A stretch of DNA of 64,000 bases from a virus. Below are positions 18,142 to 26,283 of this stretch, one piece after another. The notes beneath the pieces are model-generated. The model saw only the letters and a program-made list of their open reading frames with translations, was not told the DNA's origin and ran no database searches. The stretch lies in IMG/VR virus record IMGVR_UViG_3300025141_000034, positions 61,025 through 125,024 of that record; one strand, written 5' to 3'. The position numbers and the translations under genes were made by a program. Numbering within the stretch: position 1 is the stretch's first letter; the number at the start of each line of letters is the position of its first letter.

Positions 18142-18171
18142 TCAATTCATCAAACTTAGGAGTAAATTAAG

Positions 18172-20103
18172 ATGAGTAAATCCTTTACGTTAAATCAACT
18201 AACAGAGGGTATTCGCCAGAGACATCTAGGTTCTCAAAACAAGCGTCTCGTTGAGAAGTGGTCTCGTACCGGTCTTCTTAGAGGCCTTGACGGACAGCAC
18301 AGAGAGAATATGGCGGGCCTTCTTGAAAATCAGGCTGCACAGCTTCTTAGAGAAGCTAACTCGATCGGCACAGGTGCCGGTGGAGGTACAGCCTCCGGAG
18401 ACCTTAACGGTTTCACAAATATCGCATTTCCAATTGTTCGTCGTGTTTTCGGCGGTCTAGTGGCAAATGAGCTAGTTTCAATCCAGCCGATGAGCCTTCC
18501 TTCCGGACTGCTTTTCTACCTGGACTACACATACGGCTCACGAGTCGGTGGTGATACAAACCTCGCCACAGGCGCTGCTGGAACAGTAGATGCACAGACA
18601 TATAAGATTGGTCAGTCAATCTATAACAACCCTGCTGGAAAGGGTATCCGTTCAGGATCTCTTGGTGTCGGTGGTCAGTATGACCTCGTCGGAGCAGGAT
18701 TCTCGAAGGTTCACACGTCTTCAGAGACAATTACCACAAAGGCCTCAGGTGCTTATGGTGTCGGCGGTTCTTCAATGACACAGGATACACTAGCTGTTGC
18801 AACAGGTACAGACGGTAAGCTTCTGCAGTTCGACCCTCAGGTCACAAGACTTATTGAGGATGACCCCGGTCAAAATAACACCGGAAGATTCTCATTCATT
18901 CTATGGAATCTGAGCTCATTCCCTGCAAGCATTGACCTTACACAGGCGAAAGAAGTTGCACTATTCAGCGGGCAGACTGTTTCAGATGCTGATGCTACCA
19001 CATTCAACTATAAGAATCTTCCTGTGACAATTCAGGGCGGTAACGGAATTAAGAATGTTCGTCGTCTCAACCAGATCGGTACATACGATGCTGGATCAGG
19101 TGTCTTTACAGCAGATCCATTTGCCAATAGAAACACCACAAACGGTGTTCTACTAACAGTCGTGTCCGGTGTTAATGCAACACAGGCTGCTACAGGTCAT
19201 CACATTACAGCATCGTTTGTTATCGCACCGACGCTGGGTGTTGACAGTAGTGATGGTTCCACACTTACGATTCCTTCGTTTGAGTCGAACTTCAGCTCAT
19301 CGTCACCCTCACCGATAATCCCAGAGATCGACATCAAGATCGAGTCCATCGCGGTTACAGCGGTTACCCGTAAGCTACGTGCTCGCTGGTCACCAGAGCT
19401 CGCCCAGGACCTGAACGCCTACCACAGCCTTGACGCTGAGGTTGAGCTTACTCAGATCCTCTCCGAGCAGATCGCACTCGAGATCGATAGAGAGATCTTG
19501 AATGACCTACTGGTCGAGGCACAGGGAGCTAACTTCTACTGGTCGCGTCTACCTGGTAAGTTCGTTAACAAGCGGACAGGTTCCGAGGCACTTAAGGCTA
19601 GCACACTAGCTTCAGGTCCTCAGTTCACAGGTACAGTCCGTGAGTGGTATGAGACTCTTGTTGAGACTCTTATCGATGTTGCTAATGAGATCCATCGTAA
19701 GACACTTCGTGGTTCGGCTAACTTCATTGTCTGCTCACCTGATGTTGCAACAATCTTCGAGGCATCCGTGCTCTATAAGCCGGCTCTCAAGATTGATGGC
19801 GACGGACAGGTTGGTGCTCCATTCTCACTGGGTGCTGCGTCAATCGGTTCTCTAAGTAACCGCTTCACAGTCTACAAGGATCCCTACTTCCCACGGAACA
19901 AGTGTCTCGTCGGATATAAGGGTGGAAGCTACCTAGAGACAGGCTATGTATACGCACCTTATGTGCCGCTGATCGTCACTCCCACTATCTTCCAGCCGGA
20001 AGACTTCACACCCCGTAAGGGCGTGATGACCCGCTACGGCAAGAAGATGGTTCGTGCTGACTTCTACGGTACAGTTACAGTCATGGATATGGACGTTATC
20101 TAA
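18172..20103 (+). CDS. Major capsid protein (T4 gp23-like)
   Basis: 643 residues, larger than T4 gp23 (521). The N-terminal ~61 residues form a helical propeptide ending LLENQAAQLLRE; cutting after L-R-E61 would leave a mature start ANSIGTG, closely parallel to the gp23 processing site. Then FPIVRRVFGGLVANELVSIQPMSLPSGLLFYLDYTYGS, a very typical gp23-family segment. An insertion-like beta region (~180-380) precedes the conserved C-terminal domain (RWSPELAQDL, EILNDLL, KCLVGYKG, YAPYVPL). It has a ribosome-binding site (TAGGAG), codon usage richer in C and G third positions than neighbours, and is followed by a strong terminator, all consistent with very high expression. Confidence 0.95.
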   Translation: MSKSFTLNQLTEGIRQRHLGSQNKRLVEKWSRTGLLRGLDGQHRENMAGLLENQAAQLLREANSIGTGAGGGTASGDLNGFTNIAFPIVRRVFGGLVANELVSIQPMSLPSGLLFYLDYTYGSRVGGDTNLATGAAGTVDAQTYKIGQSIYNNPAGKGIRSGSLGVGGQYDLVGAGFSKVHTSSETITTKASGAYGVGGSSMTQDTLAVATGTDGKLLQFDPQVTRLIEDDPGQNNTGRFSFILWNLSSFPASIDLTQAKEVALFSGQTVSDADATTFNYKNLPVTIQGGNGIKNVRRLNQIGTYDAGSGVFTADPFANRNTTNGVLLTVVSGVNATQAATGHHITASFVIAPTLGVDSSDGSTLTIPSFESNFSSSSPSPIIPEIDIKIESIAVTAVTRKLRARWSPELAQDLNAYHSLDAEVELTQILSEQIALEIDREILNDLLVEAQGANFYWSRLPGKFVNKRTGSEALKASTLASGPQFTGTVREWYETLVETLIDVANEIHRKTLRGSANFIVCSPDVATIFEASVLYKPALKIDGDGQVGAPFSLGAASIGSLSNRFTVYKDPYFPRNKCLVGYKGGSYLETGYVYAPYVPLIVTPTIFQPEDFTPRKGVMTRYGKKMVRADFYGTVTVMDMDVI

Positions 20104-20124
20104 GATAACAATCAATTAAATCTT

Positions 20125-20154
20125 GAGGCGGCTCTTTGAGCCGCCTCTTTTTTT
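20125..20154 (+). terminator. Strong intrinsic terminator after the capsid gene
   Basis: GAGGCGGCTC and GAGCCGCCTC pair over 10 bases around a TTT loop, followed by seven T residues. It would end the head operon just behind the major capsid gene. Confidence 0.93.
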
Positions 20155-20192
20155 GTCTGTTAACTGATTGACGTGAATTGATACCATTTATA

Positions 20193-21068
20193 GTGATCAT
20201 CTCTCACAAGAATAGATTTGTCTTCTTTAAGCCTATGAAGGTCGCCGGATCTAGCGTGGAAGTAGCACTTAGTGAGCACTGCGATGATGGTGATATTTTA
20301 ACAGGAACTAATCACGTAGATGAGATTTCGTCAGATGAATATGAGTATCCTACAAGAAATAACATCGTAAAGCATACACATAAGGGAGATGTTGCATTAG
20401 CAATAATGAGGAAGACAGGAAATATTCACAAGGTCACTCCTGAGATGATTGAGGCGGGATTAAGAATAGAGATCTTAGAGCCGAGATTTCACATGCATGC
20501 GCTTCCAGAGCAGATCTTAGATCAGGACATTCTTAAAGAAGGGTATAGAAAAATAACTGTTGTGAGAAATCCGTGGGACATGATCATTTCATTTTTTTGG
20601 TGGTCATTCTATACATCTCCAAGCGGATATGTTGACTCTGGTGGCACCGTTCATGAGAGCAATGGTGACTTAGGTTTTACTCCGAGAAGTCATCCAGAAG
20701 CTGCTCCTCGACCGTTAGACGATGCAGATACGCTGAGTCGTAAGCTAGAGATCTTTTGTCAGCTGACAGGTGACTTTAAGGGTCCCTTGGGTGTTGAGAA
20801 AGATAAGAATGTTCTTGATTGGTTCATAGAGACGAATAAAAAGTATTATCAGATTGATTACGATTATGTGATAAGACACGAAAGCCTCCAGCATGATTAC
20901 AATCAACTCTGTAGTGATCTCGATCTGCCTCCTTCAAGACTGCCTAGATTAAAAAGCAGTCAGAGAAAGATAAGACTGCCATATCAGGATTACTTTAACG
21001 AGTGGACTAGGTCTCACATTGATGATAGGGTAGCAATGTGGATTGAAAAATTTGGATACTCATTTTAA
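20193..21068 (+). CDS. Sulfotransferase family protein
   Basis: A PAPS-dependent sulfotransferase-like enzyme of 291 residues. The N-terminus has the 5'-phosphosulfate loop (FFKPMKVAGSSVEVAL), and VVRNPWDMIISFFWW holds the 3'-phosphate Arg/Ser-type motif. By family it would move sulfate from PAPS to a hydroxyl of a glycan, lipid or protein. The GTG at 20193 gives a start MIISHKNRFVFFK typical of these proteins; the upstream TTG 20178 is possible. No Shine-Dalgarno sequence is seen. It stands alone after the capsid terminator and before a structured leader, like an independently acquired accessory gene. The substrate is unknown; virion or host-surface glycans are candidates. Confidence 0.8.
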   Translation: MIISHKNRFVFFKPMKVAGSSVEVALSEHCDDGDILTGTNHVDEISSDEYEYPTRNNIVKHTHKGDVALAIMRKTGNIHKVTPEMIEAGLRIEILEPRFHMHALPEQILDQDILKEGYRKITVVRNPWDMIISFFWWSFYTSPSGYVDSGGTVHESNGDLGFTPRSHPEAAPRPLDDADTLSRKLEIFCQLTGDFKGPLGVEKDKNVLDWFIETNKKYYQIDYDYVIRHESLQHDYNQLCSDLDLPPSRLPRLKSSQRKIRLPYQDYFNEWTRSHIDDRVAMWIEKFGYSF

Positions 21069-21096
21069 TTTAATGATGATATCTTAATACTTAGCG

Positions 21097-21159
21097 TTAA
21101 GCCCGATGCACGGTATAAGGCGGAACCTACACGTTAGCATTGGAAGCATGTAGGCTTAA
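21097..21159 (+). ncRNA. Possible structured leader RNA upstream of the 21184 gene
   Basis: The spacer can fold as a three-way junction: outer helix TTAAG (21097-21101) with CTTAA (21155-21159), a short stem CCG/CGG (21103-21105 with 21111-21113), and a 6-bp stem CCTACA (21126-21131) with TGTAGG (21149-21154). The ribosome-binding site AAAGGAG follows about 12 bases later. Possibly a 5'-UTR stabilising element or cis-regulatory RNA. I cannot match it to a known riboswitch or ribozyme, and no tRNA features are present. Confidence 0.35.
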
Positions 21160-21183
21160 ACACAAAAAATAAAAGGAGAAATT

Positions 21184-21663
21184 ATGCCAAAGGTAAAATA
21201 TACATCATCTGCGGGACTAGTTCAGTCAGCAGGAGATGATGTTCAAATCGAGGGAACACTTCGTCTTCGAGCCACGAGTGCTCCAAGCCTGACAGTCAAG
21301 TATGCTGCAGCAGCTGTTCCAGGTACTTCAAATCAGACTATCACCATTGCCCAGCTAAAGACCGGCATTCTATATGACGATCCTGAAGGTGCAGGAACAT
21401 GGACGCTTCCGACAGCAACGTTGCTTTTGGCAGGTCTTCCAGGATATGCTGTCGGTGATTGTCTAGACTTTTCTGTCATTAACAATGCTACGACAGGTGC
21501 AGACGAGATAATTACTATGGCAGTGGGAACCGGTGGCACAGCTGCTGGAAATATGCTAGTTGCTGCTCCAAATGTTACTGAGGACCAGGAAAATTCCGGA
21601 AGTGCAATGTTTAGAATTAGAATTACATCATCTTCAGCGTATGTGTGCTATAGATTAGCATAG
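21184..21663 (+). CDS. Small beta-rich virion-type protein (candidate capsid decoration)
   Basis: 159 residues, strongly beta and alanine/threonine rich, with TWTLPTATLLLAGLPGYAVGD, DFSVINNATTGADEIITMAVG and a C-terminus FRIRITSSSAYVCYRLA. The pattern is that of a compact jelly-roll-like surface protein; no catalytic residues are apparent. It has an excellent ribosome-binding site (AAAGGAG), a structured leader and its own terminator, so it is a single-gene transcription unit likely made in large amounts. Position soon after the capsid gene supports a head decoration role, which is inference. Confidence 0.6.
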   Translation: MPKVKYTSSAGLVQSAGDDVQIEGTLRLRATSAPSLTVKYAAAAVPGTSNQTITIAQLKTGILYDDPEGAGTWTLPTATLLLAGLPGYAVGDCLDFSVINNATTGADEIITMAVGTGGTAAGNMLVAAPNVTEDQENSGSAMFRIRITSSSAYVCYRLA

Positions 21664-21686
21664 TACATCTGATTAATTGTCCCATT

Positions 21687-21720
21687 AAAAGCACCTCTTT
21701 TTACAGGGGTGCTTTTATCA
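21687..21720 (+). terminator. Intrinsic terminator after the 21184 gene
   Basis: AAAAGCACCTC (21687-21697) pairs with GGGGTGCTTTT (21706-21716) with one G-T pair and an 8-base loop. A-rich and T-rich flanks make it potentially bidirectional. Confidence 0.88.
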
Positions 21721-21772
21721 TTTTCATATTTCACAAGTTGCACAGCTGAATAATTATCTATAGGGCTGCTTT

Positions 21773-23005
21773 ATGGCGTCTAGCATGAGAACCCTTAAGA
21801 AAAACTACAGGAAAGAACCACCAAAAGAGCGTAAGAAGAAAGAAACTAACTCTAAATTTTACGCCGACCAGGACATGGTGGAAAATAACCTAACGCTAGA
21901 CGATAATAGCAAGCAAGAGCGAAAGCCAGCCTCACCTAAAGGGGAGATTAAGAGAGATATGACCAGTACTAATGACGATTTTGATTTTGTAGCAGACTAT
22001 GATGATGCTGTGGTCGGAGAGAGTGAAACTCTTCTTCCTGGAAACACAGCACCTTCGTCACTTTCCGTCGGTTTTGTCGGTGTAGGTGGGGGTGGCGGAA
22101 AGATGGCAAAGGCCTTTATAGATCTAGGATTTACTCAGACTCTGGTTGTGAATACCACAGACAAGGATCAGCCAACTGAACTGGGAGAGGATCACTTCCT
22201 TCTCATTCCAGGTGCAGACGGTGTAGGAAAGAATGTTGAGTTAGGTCGTCAGATTCTATCTAATAATAGCGCACTTGTTGAGGATCATCTTAGATCTAAG
22301 GTTGGAAGAGTTGACTGGCTATTTGTTCTTGCAGGCGGCGGCGGTGGGACAGGAAGCTCTTGTTACTCACTGGACTCAGCACTTCAGCGATATCTTAAGT
22401 CAGTATCTGCTTCTGGAAATGTTGTCTATGTAGTGACATCGCCTACAGCGCAGGAGCTCTTGAACCCGACGATTAAGAAGAACTATGAGTCATTACTGTC
22501 AGATGTCACAGGATCAGCGCATGTGGTTATAGACAATGAGAGACAGCTACAGCTACTTAGAGGAAAGGTTGGCATGCTCGGGCTCTATCCTTCTGCAAAT
22601 AAGAACTTTGCAAAATTGATTGCACAGGTTCTTAAGCTATCTTCAGAATCTTCACCAATTCAGACATTTGATTCCAAAGATCTTGAAGTTTGTCTCTCAA
22701 CAAAGGGAAGACTCTTTCTCGGAACAACAGTTGTTAAGGATCCAAGCGATCTAAACCTGGGATCGATGATTTATCAGAACTGCATGACGAAGTCTCCATG
22801 TCCCTCACCTAGCGGTAAGATAAAGACAGGTGTTTTGTTGCTTGTAGTTACTGAGGCGATGGCCTCCGATCCGGCAATAAGCACTCAGCTCGAGGCTGCA
22901 ATATCTTATGTCGGCGGAAGAACTGATGCACTATTCTCAGGTGTCTACGTTAGAGAGGGATTGCCGGGGCTTGTTGCTATTTCTGCCCTAGGCGGAATTG
23001 AGTAA
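21773..23005 (+). CDS. FtsZ/tubulin-like GTPase encoded in the head region
   Basis: A 410-residue protein with a ~95-residue basic then acidic, probably disordered N-terminal extension, then an FtsZ-type GTPase. Loops in order: T1 GFVGVGGGGGK (100-110), T2 NTTD (127-130), T3 GADGVGKNVELGR (147-159), signature T4 AGGGGGTGSS (187-196), T5 VVTSPT, the segment VVIDNERQLQLLRGKVGML at the ribose/guanine region, and a T7-like loop TFDSKDL in which D300 and D303 match the catalytic Asp pair of FtsZ (NVDFADV). It ends VAISALGGIE with no obvious FtsZ C-terminal peptide. It should bind GTP and probably polymerise. Closer by eye to FtsZ than to jumbo-phage PhuZ. It lies between a decoration-type gene and the neck genes; cellular role unknown. 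Confidence 0.85.
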   Translation: MASSMRTLKKNYRKEPPKERKKKETNSKFYADQDMVENNLTLDDNSKQERKPASPKGEIKRDMTSTNDDFDFVADYDDAVVGESETLLPGNTAPSSLSVGFVGVGGGGGKMAKAFIDLGFTQTLVVNTTDKDQPTELGEDHFLLIPGADGVGKNVELGRQILSNNSALVEDHLRSKVGRVDWLFVLAGGGGGTGSSCYSLDSALQRYLKSVSASGNVVYVVTSPTAQELLNPTIKKNYESLLSDVTGSAHVVIDNERQLQLLRGKVGMLGLYPSANKNFAKLIAQVLKLSSESSPIQTFDSKDLEVCLSTKGRLFLGTTVVKDPSDLNLGSMIYQNCMTKSPCPSPSGKIKTGVLLLVVTEAMASDPAISTQLEAAISYVGGRTDALFSGVYVREGLPGLVAISALGGIE

Positions 23006-23143
23006 AAAATAAGAAATATTTATATACCCCGCTTTCAAAGATGCTGAAGACTTTACTCTGTACTCTTTGTTAAATATTTTCATCATTGAATCTCCCGTTT
23101 AAGTCCATATTTATGGATAGTTATCTTAGTAACCGGAGTGTCA

Positions 23144-24328
23144 ATGGCAACATTTACAAATACAACTAATCCCACACCTTTTGGATTTTTTGACTCTGAT
23201 GGTGACTTTAAGGCGGAAGCTGATAATGTAGTTACATTTGTCAAGAGAAAGATGGGAGATGATATTCTATCTGTTGAATTAACAAAAAAGCAGATCTGGG
23301 CAAATCTTGAGGAGTCATGTCTAGAGTATGGCTCAATATTAAATCAATATCAGGCAAAGTCACAGCTAATTCAGTTTCTTGGAATGCCAACAACAGGCTC
23401 AGATGGTCACATGTCAGGGTCAGAGAGCAAGTATCCAAGAGAGAATCTTGAGTACCTAATCAGATTTGCAGAGCCGTATGCCATGGAAGCTGGCGTGGGA
23501 GGCTCATATAATATGATCTCAGGCTCTATACAGCTAGAAATGAATAGACAAGATTATGACATCTACTCAGAGCTTAAGAATTTTGACGGTGACGTTATAT
23601 TCACGTCTGGATCAAATACTAGACCGAAGACAAAGCTTAAGATTAGCGAGGTCTTTCACTTTGGACCTGAGGCTGCATATAGATTCTTTGACACGACAAG
23701 TGCTATTAATTACTTGAATAATGAATTTTCATTTGAGTCGTTTACTCCAGAGACTATATTCTATGTTCTTCCTGTCTTTGAGGATATTCTTAGAGCTGGA
23801 CAGCTAGACTTATCAAATAGAGTTCGTAGATCAAATTACTCTTATAAGATTGTAGGAACAAATATTAGAGTGTATCCCACACCCTCTAGTGCTAACCCGG
23901 CAAAGCTTTATCTGAGAGTGATGTACTATCCAGATCCTCTAAATCCATCATATCATGATGAGACAATAGGCGGCGTATCTAATTTGTCTAATGTTCCATT
24001 TGGAAATCTAGTGTACAGTAAGATTAACAGCATCGGAAGACAGTGGATTAGACAGTATTCACTTGCTCTATCTAGAGAGCAATTAGGTCTAATTAGATCA
24101 AAATTTGGAAGTATCCCTGTTCCAGGGGCTGAGGTATCTTTAAATGGAGGAGAGCTTATAACACAGGGAAGGGCAGATAGAGATGCTCTTATCACTCAGC
24201 TAAAGGAGATGCTTGATACACTTACATACGATAAGATCATGGAGACAGCTGCATCTAGAGCTGAATTTATTCAAAAGCAGCTTAGGTTCTCACCCATGCC
24301 AAATGGGTGGACAATTTTCATGGGATAG
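23144..24328 (+). CDS. Neck / head completion protein (T4 gp13-gp14 region)
   Basis: About 394 residues. The N-terminal part (KKQIWANLEESCLEYGSILNQYQAKSQLIQFLG) is the typical start of myovirus neck proteins in this position, and the C-terminal half (RVYPTP, YPDPLNPS, SKINSIGRQWIRQYSLALSREQLGLIRSKF) is helical. It follows the order neck, neck, tail completion, sheath seen in T4. ATG 23144 has GGAG at 23135-23138; GTG 23138 lies inside that site. The preceding 138-base spacer (23006-23143) holds an AT-rich AATATTTATATA and a small inverted repeat TCCATA/TATGGA, nothing else evident. Confidence 0.75.
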   Translation: MATFTNTTNPTPFGFFDSDGDFKAEADNVVTFVKRKMGDDILSVELTKKQIWANLEESCLEYGSILNQYQAKSQLIQFLGMPTTGSDGHMSGSESKYPRENLEYLIRFAEPYAMEAGVGGSYNMISGSIQLEMNRQDYDIYSELKNFDGDVIFTSGSNTRPKTKLKISEVFHFGPEAAYRFFDTTSAINYLNNEFSFESFTPETIFYVLPVFEDILRAGQLDLSNRVRRSNYSYKIVGTNIRVYPTPSSANPAKLYLRVMYYPDPLNPSYHDETIGGVSNLSNVPFGNLVYSKINSIGRQWIRQYSLALSREQLGLIRSKFGSIPVPGAEVSLNGGELITQGRADRDALITQLKEMLDTLTYDKIMETAASRAEFIQKQLRFSPMPNGWTIFMG

Positions 24329-24331
24329 TAG

Positions 24332-24997
24332 ATGGCTAGACTTTTTATTACACCGCGTGAGATAGATTTCATCAATGATACAGCCAAGGAGCTTGTCAAG
24401 GACGTCATCGGTCAGAGAATATATTACTTTCAGATATCTGAGATAAAGACAAATGTCCACGATGTCTATGAGGAGGCTCCAGAGAAGATCTTCGAAACTC
24501 CGATAGCAATTGATGCTCTAGTTAAGTACGAGCCCCAGACAATCAAAACAAATAGATTTGGTAGTGAGGAGTATTATTCAATAGAAGTGTATATTCAGAA
24601 AAGAGATTTAATTGACAAGGGGGTCAAGATACTTGAGGGTGATTTTTTTAGCTACGGAACTGTATTTTTTGAAGTCATAACAGCACCAGATTCTCAGAAT
24701 ATTTTCGGAGAAATTGAGTATAAGAGCTTTATCACAGTTAAAGGAAAACAGGCTCGAGCTGGACAGTTTGTTTCGAAAGTGTTCGGACCTACAAGTGAGG
24801 AGTATACAGATACCGACGCTGTCCAGGAGACATTTGTTCAGCAGCGAGGATTTAAAAATAATAGGCTTGGATCAACAGAAGATGTGCGAGACCTACGTAA
24901 GAAGGGTGTTCTAGATGAGCCGATCTCAGGTCCGTCTGAGGTTTCAAGAAGAGGCATCGCAGGAAAAACTGGGTCAAGCTTTTATGATGAAAAATAG
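24332..24997 (+). CDS. Second neck / head-tail connector protein
   Basis: 221 residues starting MARLFITPREIDFINDTAKELVKDVIGQRIYYFQI. The first 150 residues are mixed alpha/beta (ALVKYEPQTIKTNRFGSEEYYSIEVYIQKRDL); the rest is polar and basic, likely extended. It is three bases behind the previous neck gene and just before the tail completion gene, corresponding to the T4 gp14 position. Assignment rests mainly on gene order and overall sequence character. Confidence 0.65.
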   Translation: MARLFITPREIDFINDTAKELVKDVIGQRIYYFQISEIKTNVHDVYEEAPEKIFETPIAIDALVKYEPQTIKTNRFGSEEYYSIEVYIQKRDLIDKGVKILEGDFFSYGTVFFEVITAPDSQNIFGEIEYKSFITVKGKQARAGQFVSKVFGPTSEEYTDTDAVQETFVQQRGFKNNRLGSTEDVRDLRKKGVLDEPISGPSEVSRRGIAGKTGSSFYDEK

Positions 24998-25008
24998 TGA
25001 GGTGATAT

Positions 25009-26220
25009 ATGGCTGAGGGAATTCCTCCAAAATTTGAAGGAACTAACGTACCTAGTGATTTTCAAATCCCATCATGTGGAATAGAGGATATTGACAGGGC
25101 TGTGTTTCAGCTGTTCGACGATAGGCTTAATTTTTCTATTGAGGTTGACGGAGAGTCAAAAAAGGTTCCTGTCGTTTTTGCCGCTGGTGAAAGATTTGCT
25201 CTTACTAGAAGGTCGGCAAATTTTAGAGATGTCAATAATGCACTAATCTTACCGATTATTTCAATAGAGAGAGGCGTGATAGACTACTCACCAGGACTTG
25301 GTGGGTATGGAACACCTATCGCCTCTAGGGACCAGATATCATACACAATTAAGAGAAGACTTAGTGAAGCTGACAGAGATTATCAAAATATAGTTAACAA
25401 AAAGAGACTAAAGCATCAGTCAAATGTTGCCACCAGGGGAAATTTTGGAAATACGTCTGCGTTTCCTGGGTTAGGTGCAAAGCCAGGAAAAATTGCATCA
25501 AGGAGAAATGGAACAAATCTTTCATTTATAGATAGCCCACCTGGATCTCTATTTGAATCTGATATCGGAAATAATATATTTGAAATCATCACTGTTCCAT
25601 ATCCTGAGTTCATATTGATTGAATACAATGTGACATTCTGGACTCAGTATATGCAGAATATGAATAAGCTTCTAGAATCCATGTTAATTCAATTTGATGG
25701 TCAGGAAAAAGCCTTTCAGATTATTACAAGAAATGGATATGAGCTCGTTGCTTATTTTCAGGGTCAGTTTACTGCAGATACTAATTTTAGCGATTACACA
25801 GATAGTGAAAGGGTGATTAAGTATAACTTCAATATAAAGGTTCCAGGATGTATTATTGCGCCAGACGTTGAAGGATTACCAAGTCCGTTTAGAAGATTTC
25901 TCTCAGCACCTCAGATAGAGTTTGGTGTTGATCAAGTCAATACACAGGTCTCATCAACAGCAGATAAGGGACCTAGTCAAAATAATATTAATAAATTTAT
26001 ATTAAGTGACGTAGAGGAATTAGGATCAGATGGTGAGCAACCAACACAGAGGGGTCAACGAGGTGTTAGACTCTTAGAGACAATTCAAAATCCATTCACG
26101 GGTGAGAAAACTCAAAAATTTGTCAAGGTTATAACAAGAAATCAGAGATCGGGAGAAACTGTTGCTAGCTCTAGAATTGTTGTCAATCTTGAAACAATAA
26201 ACGATACTGATACTGAATAG
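25009..26220 (+). CDS. Tail completion / sheath stabiliser protein (T4 gp15-like position)
   Basis: 403 residues. A central segment (IITVPYPEFILIEYNVTFWTQYMQNMNKLLESML) followed by FQIITRNGYELVAYF resembles the conserved part of tail-terminator proteins that cap the tube and sheath of contractile tails. The C-terminal ~100 residues are charged and probably flexible. It immediately precedes two sheath genes, as gene 15 precedes gene 18 in T4 once packaging genes are moved. A spacer of 63 bases with TAGTTATATG and GAGGAGA separates it from the sheath. Confidence 0.7.
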   Translation: MAEGIPPKFEGTNVPSDFQIPSCGIEDIDRAVFQLFDDRLNFSIEVDGESKKVPVVFAAGERFALTRRSANFRDVNNALILPIISIERGVIDYSPGLGGYGTPIASRDQISYTIKRRLSEADRDYQNIVNKKRLKHQSNVATRGNFGNTSAFPGLGAKPGKIASRRNGTNLSFIDSPPGSLFESDIGNNIFEIITVPYPEFILIEYNVTFWTQYMQNMNKLLESMLIQFDGQEKAFQIITRNGYELVAYFQGQFTADTNFSDYTDSERVIKYNFNIKVPGCIIAPDVEGLPSPFRRFLSAPQIEFGVDQVNTQVSSTADKGPSQNNINKFILSDVEELGSDGEQPTQRGQRGVRLLETIQNPFTGEKTQKFVKVITRNQRSGETVASSRIVVNLETINDTDTE

Positions 26221-26283
26221 GACATTTGAAGTTCAGGTCAATAGTTATATGTGTGTATAGACTGATTTAGAGGAGAATGATCT

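Noticed and set aside
21097-21159. tRNA in the spacer before 21184
   Set aside because: No acceptor stem of 7 bp with CCA-type end, no TTC-containing T-loop and no anticodon arm of the right size.
21773-23005. Complete PhuZ/phage-nucleus system
   Set aside because: Only the FtsZ-like GTPase is here; I recognised no chimallin-like shell protein or multi-subunit phage RNA polymerase in the window, so a nucleus-type system cannot be claimed.
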